In this document: positions 55,251 through 64,000 of the stretch, piece after piece
Layout: each line of letters begins with the position of its first letter
Position numbering within the stretch: the first letter of the stretch is position 1
From: Chiridota heheva
Lineage: Eukaryota; Echinodermata; Holothuroidea; Apodida; Chiridotidae
Reading direction: 5' to 3'
Assembly (NCBI GenBank): GCA_020152595.1
Contig: JAIGNY010001647.1
Span: 1,834,501-1,898,500, forward strand
Length of the DNA: 64,000 bases
Position numbers and translations under genes: made by a program
The notes under the pieces: generated by a model
Told to the model about the DNA's origin: nothing
Databases searched by the model: none
The model's input: the letters and a program-made list of their open reading frames with translations, nothing else

Positions 55251-57478
55251 TTCTGTAAAGTTTTAACTGCAAGCTTTCTACAAAATTAAAATCCCTTTGC
55301 CATTTTATAAGGGAGGATATAATGGTTTCATCTTTTAACGCAACATGAAGATCACCCAAAACCCAAACTCATTCATCTACCAATATCCACATACAGACAT
55401 ATAAGATCACACATCAAGGTTTTTGATGGATAGTCAAAAAAAAAAAAAAAAATACAGCAACAAAATCAATTTTAAATTAGCATCTTTGCTCATTTTCTTA
55501 ATTTCCTGCTTATTTTAGGGTGCACACATTATGGTTTATTTTATATTACTCCACTGTATAAAATACATTAATCGCGATGCCATAGATAAATATAATTGTG
55601 TAATTTATTTTATGATATTGTCAGGAAACACAGGCTATGAAGCACTAAGTGACCTTAAGAGTCTTTAATTATATTGTCACTATGGTAATATTGCAATTCA
55701 AACCTTTATACACACAGCAACAAAACCATTTGGAATTCCACATTAAATAAAGGGGGAAATTGTTGTAAAAAGAAAGAAAAATTCATCAATATATTCTACA
55801 AAGAAGGGATGATAGGTCATTACAATTGTATATCAAGTTATATAGGCATTTACTTGCAGATATTTTAGGCAAAATAGATCTTTAGAAAGTTATACTTTTT
55901 TATTTTAAGTTTTAAGTAGGAATCAAAAGATAAGGACTCCAACATAGAGTGATTTCCATATGTACGTTTCTCATCCTTAATTGACAGTCTTCCAGTTTCA
56001 AACTAAACAATATCACATCCATCAAATCTTGATAATTTCATAGATCATGTACGAAATTGACAACATATCACTTTTCAAATGAGATGTATGCATGAACTAT
56101 GGAAGGGACATAAGTGATGTAGTATAACACCTACTGACAAACAGACCCCCAAGGGACTCTGTTGATATTCAATTTTGTGGCATTTGGGCTTTGTTTCGTC
56201 TAATCAAGGAGTTGTCAATTCAGATTTCTGAAAAATGGAGACATTTTCATGGAGGCCCTAAACATTTTGGATCAATATATTGTCCATAAAGCTTGTCATA
56301 TGCCCTCAAATTCATTCAGCAGCAATAATTGAAGTACAGTATGGTCTGGTTAACAAATATATAAAATAATTTCATCACTTCATCTAAAGAGGAAAACATA
56401 ACATATTTTCTTCAAAATAGGACATCCATATTCCATTCGGATAGATAAGAAGGAAAAATGAAAATATCATATAAATTATTCCAGTGCTATCAATCCACCA
56501 TCTTAAGTAATCACCAATCAAATTCAAAGTACGTTTTTAAGAAAATAAGTACTAAGGAGTTGCTATGCATTTTCACGATGTGAAGGTTAGTTAATTTATA
56601 AACACTAACAGGAATTTTAGAGTCTTTCAATTGATTGCTCACACCAACAAAGACATCCTGATACAGTATCAGAAGAATAGAGAATTCAATTTTTACTCAG
56701 GTCATACGTTTTTGAAATCAGACTTCAAGACATATATGGTTCAATGAATTTACATAAAGACACAAATTTCTCCAAACCTTCAATTTCAGCATTCACAATT
56801 ACAACTAACAAATTACAACATCCTGCAAAACGGTTGAGCTTTCCCATTTCCCAATTCAATTATATTTCTCAAAAACAACACAGTTGATCTACAACCACAT
56901 AGTGTTTCTATATGTACAGCGCTAAGTCATTGGGAATTCTTTAAAAAAGATTTTAACTTAAATTTCCAATACTTTTTTGAGTTTCTTAGTTTACATGTGT
57001 TGGCAAAAATGTGTAAGCTCCAAGTTTCGAACTGTATAATCCTGGTGTTTAAAGTACTGGTTGTATTCTAATACATGTTGTTTTGTACTATGAATGTTTC
57101 TAATAATGAACACTGCACTTTATCATATCCTTTACTTCCTTCTTGTTTGCAGAATCATCACTTCTTCCAACATGTAACAAAGATCACTTCAGTTATTAGT
57201 ATTTATCTGCCAAAAACCAAATTTCCAGAAGGTTTTTCTTCTTTTTTTTTAGTTTCATGATTTAGTAACAGATGGCATGTTTTAATTAATAGGATAATAT
57301 TCATTCAGCAAGTTTAACAAAATTGTAATAATAACCACAGCGAAGGAGTTTTGTTCCTTTAAATGTATTGTCCCCTTTGGAAGAATGGCAATGAGTCATG
57401 ATGCACTTCACATTTTTACTTTATTTCTTTTTGGTAGGGAGGGAGAGGGGGGGAGGGGAGAAATGAAAAAACTATGGT

Positions 57479-57515
57479 TTGTTTGTTTGTTTGTTTGATG
57501 AGGGCTTAACGGATG
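57479..57515 (-). mobile_element. Very short LINE tail
   Basis: GTTTGTTTGTTTG followed by ATGAGGGCTTAACGG, the 3' signature of the I-like LINE family; homology stops after about 35 bases. Confidence 0.65.
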
Positions 57516-57921
57516 TTGACAGATAATGTCTGTTGGCACTGGGGTATGAAACTGATGGTATCAATTTAATCCCACGACATACTCCCTCAACTGCAATACA
57601 TCAAGTGAAGCATGCTCAACAACAAGTAAAGAAAGAGCGAATACAGTCAAATCATTTAAGTTAATATGTACTTCTTGCAGGGTTGGAGGGGGATTAATGT
57701 GTGCAGATAGGGATACAGGGAGTCATTGGATCATAACTAAAGCAATGTCCTTGTTTTTGAAATGTTCATTTAAAAACTGGTGGCTTTCTTGTGTCCTGAT
57801 AAGTTATAAGGATGGTTAAAGAGATGCGTATGAACCATCAGACTTGGTTCATGTGTTTAAAAAAAAAAAAACATGGTCAAATTCCGTAATTTGAGAGCAT
57901 CAGTCTTCCAAATGTTCGTTT

Positions 57922-58005
57922 GTCTGTTTGTTTGATGAGGGCTTAATGGCACTACGACAATGAGGGTCAAATTGTGCCTGAGAGGTCAGATCATTCTGGA
58001 GTCTC
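57922..58005 (-). mobile_element. Short I-like LINE tail
   Basis: The signature GATGAGGGCTTAATGGCAC, then GGTCAAATTGTGCCTGAGAG and GTCAGATCATTCT, shared with the copies at 21570 and 61265. Confidence 0.8.
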
Positions 58006-58104
58006 CCCAAGATTTCTGCTGAGCAAGAGACTACCCTTGCAATTGAATAAAAGGGATTTCAAAATCTTCTGTGAAATTTCTTATCACAAATTAAACAGTT
58101 CAAG

Positions 58105-58845
58105 GTTTGGTTTGGTCTGTTGATGTTTAACGGCACCGCAGACAGACAGAGTCAAATGTGCCAAGAGGGTGTTAAAAAATTATGGTGTAGGATTTAGGAT
58201 AGTGAGGAAAGGAAGGTTTGTAAGGGAGAAAAGGGGGAGGTAAGTAAAGGGGGAGGTAAGTAAAGGGGAAGGTAAGTAAAGGGGAAGGTAAGTAAAGGGG
58301 GAGGTAAGTAAAGGGGAAGGTAAGTAAGGTTAGGTGTAGAAAGGGGAGAGGGAAGTTAAATGTGGTGGAAGAGGTTGTTGTTGCAGAGGAAGTTATTGTT
58401 TGAGGGAGAATTGTTTTCGAAAAGGTCCTAGATTAAGGATAGTGAGGAGAGAACAAATCTGGAGTTCTGGTATAAGGGACAGGTTATGAAGATATGCTTG
58501 ATGGAGAGATCGGTGTTACAAGTGGAGCAAAGAGGGGTAGGGGAGCCTGATAAGAGATGGGAGTAAGTGAGAGAGGAGTGGCCGAGGCGGATGCGGGTGA
58601 CAACGATGTCTTCCCTGCGAATACGACTGTGCAGAGGAGTGTTGGTCCCGACTTTGGGTTTGATGGTGTGGAGTTTGTTACTGGTTTCGTGATTCCAGGA
58701 GTTTTGCCAGGTCTTTTTTTTTATGTAATTGGAGATGGAGAGACGGAGGTCTGAATGTGGAATAGGAAAAGGAGAGGCGATGTTTGAAAGAGCTTTAAAC
58801 AGTTTAACCATTCTAAATTGGTATTTACCTGCTGTGACCACTCAA
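58105..58845 (-). mobile_element. LINE tail of the second I-like subfamily with ORF2 C-terminus
   Basis: The tail GGTTTGGTTTGG (as read toward the left end) and GTGCCAAGAGGGTG define the subfamily. The open frame 58841-58428 encodes RIRLGHSSLTYSHLL and CSTCNTDLSIKHIFITC, the RNase H end and Cys-Cys-His-Cys tail of I-type ORF2. A 16-bp tandem repeat (GGGGGAGGTAAGTAAA type) lies at 58225-58330. Confidence 0.82.
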
Positions 58846-59099
58846 ACCAACCTTTGTCAATTTCATGGAAAACAACCTTTAAGTTGATCCATCTTATTGC
58901 CTATCTAGATGTTATTGATGTACAAGTTGCCAAAAACATTGCTAAACTCCACGTAAAATTGAAACTTGGGGGTTAACCGATGATAAATAAACCATCAATT
59001 CATACTAAACAAATCAGCAGATTTACAGACAGAAGTATTGTCCAATGCAAGCATTTTGTAAGCATTTTCTATCCATTTTTTTCTACTATCATTTTAAGC

Positions 59100-59245
59100 A
59101 AGCATTTGTACATGTACTTGCTGCTTGAATGATGCTTGCACCCATGCTTACATAATGCTTACATTTTGTTTACATGATGCTTGCATAATGCATATGCAAT
59201 GCTTACACTTGCTTACATGATGCTTACGCAATGCTTGCATTTCAA
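59100..59245. repeat. Degenerate ATGCTTAC/ATGCTTGC repeat
   Basis: Repeated words such as ATGCTTAC, ATGCTTGC and CATAATGCTT fill about 150 bases. No reading frame and no sign of function. Confidence 0.8.
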
Positions 59246-61264
59246 TTTGCTATAGGTATCTATCAAACACACATTCACTTCTAATAAATATTGTTTTATG
59301 CTCTACATATTCAACACAATAAAATATAAAAAAAACAGTATGTACTAAAACAAGTTTCAGTTACATTAAGAAAAGTAGAAAAATTATTCATCATGATAAA
59401 AGTACATGCATCTACTAACAGATGACACTTCCCGAATTCCCAATCAATTTTTTATTTCAAAGTGAATTTTGCAGCACTGCTTTGTTTATAGATCTGGCAA
59501 TACCCATGCAGAGTGTTAATTACACAAGGTCTACTTCTGGAGAAAATCTACAAACACCATGTGCTGATTTTTTGTACATATATATTTTTGTATATGTTCG
59601 TGATATTATTATATTCTCCAACTAATCAGGGAAAGCAAAGGGGATTAAGCATATTGAAATTTCGAGCAAAGAAATTTCCATTGCTTGAGCTGATGATCTG
59701 TATTACATAGCATCATCTTCATTTTCAATGGAAATTTTTTTTTCAAATTCGTGCTATGAAAAACACAAAGGAAAGTTCTGTGAAGAACTTGAATAGGAAA
59801 AATTATTTAAAGAAAGATAAGGAAAGGAGGAGGTGGGGACTGTTGCTAACTTTGCAGACTGGATATGTTACATAGGTTAGATGCCACACAGATTTAGATA
59901 TGCATTATGACCTTAGGAGTAAGTTATTTATTCCAAGCAAGGGATTTATCAATACACACTACGGACAAGCAGACCTTCTACCCAAGAAAGATGTGTGAAA
60001 AAGTTGACTTTCTTTGCTTCAAATGAGCGAAGCACTCTTAATTCTTGTATCAAAACCTTATCAAAAAGCCACCAGATGAAAAAACTTCATGAAAATGATG
60101 GAAACAGTTGTTGATAAGTTTACGGCCCCTCCATAGAGTACATGGGCACCAAGGAAGGAAGGGGGTGGGTATAGACCACAATATTCATGATGCATACAGG
60201 AAGGGAAGGTGAATGCTGTTACTGTGTGCACATAAGCATTGAGACTAATTACATATGTTCAATAGTCATGGTTACTGTTTTTTTATAAATATGTTGTTTT
60301 GGCTAATTGCTTCTTTTAACTTTCCTCCATAAATGGATTATTAACCACACACCAGGGATATGACATTTCCATGCACACACACACATATACAATATGCTTT
60401 TGAGTTTGACTTTTCGCTAGACTGCTTCAACAAAGGGAAGTGGTCAATTCCAAAAGATACAACTTGCATACATAAATCCCATTGGAGGTCAAGCTTTCAC
60501 AATTAGCACATCATCTAAAATCACACATTTTTAACATCACAGGTGAGATCACCAATCCACACCATACATTCCAGGAATAACCTAGTTGTTGATTGGTCCA
60601 CCAATTACAAACTATAATCCATGATTCAGCAACTAGGTCATCAGCAAGCTTAAGTGGAAAATTGTTGACAGGGTAAACATTAAAAACAAACAAGACAGCT
60701 ACACACATACCCATTACATGTGAAGACTGAGGGTAAACTTATAAATGCTTGAACAATTAAGAATCTTTCTCATAAAAATACCACTCCCAAACAGGTGATT
60801 TTGTGTACTGAACTTTACTTGGACCAATATAACATCAATTGTTAGAGTTGTAATGAATAATGGCTATACCTTACTCATTTGTATGCACTTCACACTTAGG
60901 GTACATTATTAAATGGATAGACTAATTTGAATGCAGGTAAAACAAATAAAGACTATGGATCTGAAAACAATTTCAACAGCAAAAAACTTCCCTTTTCTCA
61001 TATTTTCAAAGGCAGATCATTTAAATAGGCAGATCATTTAAAAATACATTTGCGAAGGAATTTCTAAATTTACCAACAAGTTACAAATTATGCAATGGGA
61101 TTTGAGCCATCATGAATACTGATTATAGATGTTGATTTTTTCCAGCTTTTACACCTGTATATGATCACATCAAAAATAGTGATTTATTTTCCATTAAATA
61201 AAATTAATGATGATGACTTTTAACCACATATAAATTGTTCACAGGATTTTAGTTTAATGGCACT

Positions 61265-61415
61265 GTTTGTTTGTTTGTTTGATGAGGTCTTAACAGCACC
61301 ATGACAATGAAGGTCAAAGTTGTGCCTGAGAGGTCAGATCATTCTAGAGGTAGGAAGGAAAGGAAACAGGGGAAGAATGAGAAAATCAAGAACAAAAGTC
61401 AGAAAGCTGCACTGT
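61265..61415 (-). mobile_element. Short I-like LINE tail
   Basis: Signature GTTTGTTTGTTTGATGAGG then CTTAACAGCACC and GTGCCTGAGAGGTCAGATC, followed by the purine-rich stretch shared with 21640-21720. Confidence 0.82.
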
Positions 61416-63887
61416 AACATTCAGAGCTACATGTACCAGACGGGCCATCCCTGATTTAATTGGGAGAATAATCCATCATTGGTACAGTAGTTTAAAGTTT
61501 TAATAGGTGCATGAGTGTTCACATGGGGAATTCCCCTCTTTTATCACAATTCCCCCTTAAAAAGATTACAGGGAGGGGGGGGGGTCTTATTGCTTTAAGC
61601 ACATGACATGTAAATCTCAGCACAGATTAGTCAATCAAAACAATAATTCCCCCTCAAATTTCAAGTCCTAGTATAAACAGTGGTGCATGAACTAAAAGGA
61701 GTTTGCAAAAGAGAGTATTTTTCTTGCAAAAAGTAGGGGTAATGTGAGGGTCACATCCTATAGCTGTCTCATTCATAGGTGGTGGAACCGGGGAGGGGAA
61801 GGCCCAGGGGGCACGTACCCCCCCCCCCCCTCCCCTTCCCACGCTTTTCTCATAAAATGCCCTTTTCAGAAGGAAAAGTTCCCTTTCAAAGAAGACAAGT
61901 GCCTTTTTAGAGAAGGAACATTGGCCTTTCAAACACTGAGAAACTTTTTCTTCAAAAGACTATATATCTGATCTTTTCATTAAAGAAAGTAAAACAAATA
62001 TCACTCTAAAAAGATTAAAATTGTGAAATTTCACAGGCTTTTCTGAATTTTCTCTATAGACAAAGTTGGGGGCCCAACAGCCCTACATATTTAACTTTTT
62101 CATACTTAAAAAGCTTTTGCCTCTGCCTACCTTTGTTTTCCCAGCTTATAATTTGTAAAATAAGGCCTTTCTATAGTGTGCGAGCCACCTCAAATTTCAT
62201 TAATGGGGCACCTTTGAAATGGGCCATACATGCATGGCAAAACTTACTCTTTGGACCCAGGCCATTGTCATGACATAAAATGACATGCCCTCCCCCATGT
62301 TTTTTGTCAAGTTTAAAAGATGCACCCTTACAGAAAAAAAAGAAATTTATTTTTGAAAATATATTTTATTCTCCATATTATAATTGATTTTTTATTTTTA
62401 TTGACAGATTGAAGAAAGTAAAACAAACATCAAGCAAATTTCACTTAATAGCACCTTTAAATTAAGTTCTGGAAAGAAAATTTCAATGGGTACCTTTGCC
62501 ACTGACTTGCTGAAGACTGTGGTGTGAATTTGGGCCATCTGTTTTAATTTTTACTGATATACTAAGTTACATTTCTTCTCACAAAGAAAATGATGGCCTC
62601 TTGAATAAACTCAGAACTTCTTTTTGCATTTTTCAAACATTATCTCAAACATCAATACAATTGGCTAATCATGATCTATATTTCTAAATTCTTCCAATTT
62701 CAAGAATGATGATCTATAAATTTTCCATTTTTTTGTTGTTGTAGATTTTAATATAAAATTAATCTATTTTACAGAATTTTGGACCAAAATATCTTGAATT
62801 TTTGAAGCTGTAAAATAAAATAAAAATAGAAGGGGAAATACCAGGGTCACAAGTAATTTTCAGATCGATAAAAGTTTATTTAGAAATATTACAGTGGAAG
62901 GGGGGGGTGGGGGGTGACCATATAAAGCTTTACTGTTGTGCTACATGCTTTGAAAATACAACAGTTGGAAAGTGCCCCTCAGATCATGTGCCCCCCCAGA
63001 TTCAAACATCATCAGCCGACCCTGGTCCCATACTTGGTAAAACAATGAACATATTTTAAGAAGCACTAAGATTTTATTATATGATTTATTGATGAATTAG
63101 TTTGGTTGTAGAAATACAAGCTTACATGTCTTTTGAATTGACTCCACTTTTATTGTTAAAGCTTGCCACACAGCTAACCACATTTTTCAAAGATATTCTT
63201 GAGTGGGAGAGAAAGGAATTGTTATAGGTCCATTAACTTTCATTTCAAGAGCCTACCTGCATTCAGAGCATATTTTATATTTATCACAAGTTAAACCACA
63301 TCTCCCTTGAGGAAGAACATTTTCAAATTAAAAGACATTTTCTGACTAACTGAAAGGTTTTGAGTTTAAAAGCTGTATAATACCAGTACTGGTAATTGCA
63401 TGGATATCTTTACAATGGAGATAGGTAGCTTACACTTATTCAAAAGAAATCAAGGCCTAGTGAAGTTACTGTATTAGGAAAAAGATCGCATGACCTGTTA
63501 AAAATAACTTGATCTGGTGATTCATTTTGAACTGAACATAGGAGAAAGGATCAAAGCATTGATAGCCTCCAAAATGGATTTGTTCATGCATACAAACAGC
63601 TTTCATTCAAATACACTTACTCAAAAAGATCAGAGAACTGATTAAAATAAACAGCAATTAACTTCAATGGCCAAAATAAAATATAGATTTGGAAAAATCT
63701 ATTAATAATTTCTGAATACAAACTGATTTGGATGTTAAATGAGTTAATGAGATAATTTAATCTTGCTCCAGATAATGGGATCCTGTATCATCCTTGCTTT
63801 TTTCAACAGCATACCAAGTTTGTTTGATTTAAATCTGACATGGTTTTGTGGAAATAGAAATATAAACAGAATTTCACAGTGTAGTCC

Positions 63888-64000
63888 TCCCTTCTAATCA
63901 ATATTTATGACATCAGCACCAAAAAAAATAGGGCTCAGCTGCAGACCACAACACACCCATCTATTAAGTATGGCATAAATCTATGAATCTTGAGATATCC
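63888..64000. repeat. Single copy of the 46.5-kb repeat family
   Basis: Shares ATTTATGACATCAGCACC, a GGCTCAGCTGCAGA-type word and GAGATAT with the units at 46500-47240. It runs off the right edge. Confidence 0.5.

Larger units (their letters stand above)
53759..64000. other. Upstream intron or 5' flank, no coding exon recognised
   Basis: The first located exon needs an upstream exon ending in phase 1, but none with family resemblance is visible here. The stretch contains a hAT MITE, several LINE tails and simple repeats (listed separately), with AT-rich filler between. I see no promoter that I can defend. Confidence 0.5.

Noticed and set aside
62470..62526. Possible first coding exon (MAQIHTTVFSKSVAK then GTACCC on the minus strand)
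   Set aside because: The acceptor side lacks a pyrimidine tract, the phase (0) does not match the phase 1 needed by the exon at 53639-53758, and the peptide has no BAZ2 resemblance.

Overview
This is an AT-rich metazoan genomic window dominated by one multi-exon gene on the minus strand: a BAZ2A/BAZ2B (Toutatis/TIP5-type) ISWI-associated chromatin-remodelling subunit. I place 22 coding exons between 53758 (5' side) and 5039 (3' side). All have GT-AG borders and all codon phases agree from exon to exon except inside the 2-kb exon at 13032-15065. Together they give about 5.5 kb of coding sequence (roughly 1,840 residues). In protein order it reads: a Trp-Trp-containing N-terminal segment, an RG-repeat plus AT-hook, acidic serine-rich linkers, a charged helix with Lys/His runs, the TAM/MBD domain, a long charged coiled coil, the DDT domain, WHIM1, an AT-hook, an acidic stretch, WHIM2, a long disordered Glu/Lys linker, and WHIM3. 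The N-terminal exon(s) are not located; the PHD finger and bromodomain must lie beyond position 1.

Mobile-element content (I-like LINEs with RNase H, a Tx1/L1-like LINE, tRNA-derived SINEs, hAT, Tc1/mariner and TTAA-type MITEs) and protein similarity to vertebrate BAZ2B suggest an invertebrate animal, perhaps an echinoderm or other deuterostome. The species assignment is inference only.

Layout: 1-4930 holds a decayed I-like LINE (ORF1 zinc knuckles, endonuclease, reverse transcriptase, RNase H). 5039-5197 is the WHIM3 exon. 5600-6960 is a second LINE remnant. 8100-12760 is a Tx1/L1-like LINE on the plus strand, broken by a compound TTAA-bounded insertion at 10193-10772. From 13032 to 37699 the exons are dense and carry the recognisable domains. 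37700-53638 has four more exons separated by repeat-rich introns with fold-back elements, low-complexity tracts and a degenerate ~270-bp tandem array. 53759-64000 has no recognised coding exon and holds a hAT MITE with clear target-site duplication and several 5'-truncated LINE tails.

The most noteworthy observation is in the exon between WHIM2 and WHIM3. It encodes a run of degenerate heptads carrying about a dozen SUMO-acceptor consensus motifs, and further on two PxDLS motifs of the kind that bind CtBP. Drosophila Toutatis works with ISWI and CtBP in the ToRC complex, so this linker may be a corepressor-docking and SUMO platform. That interpretation is inference and needs a homology and binding test.
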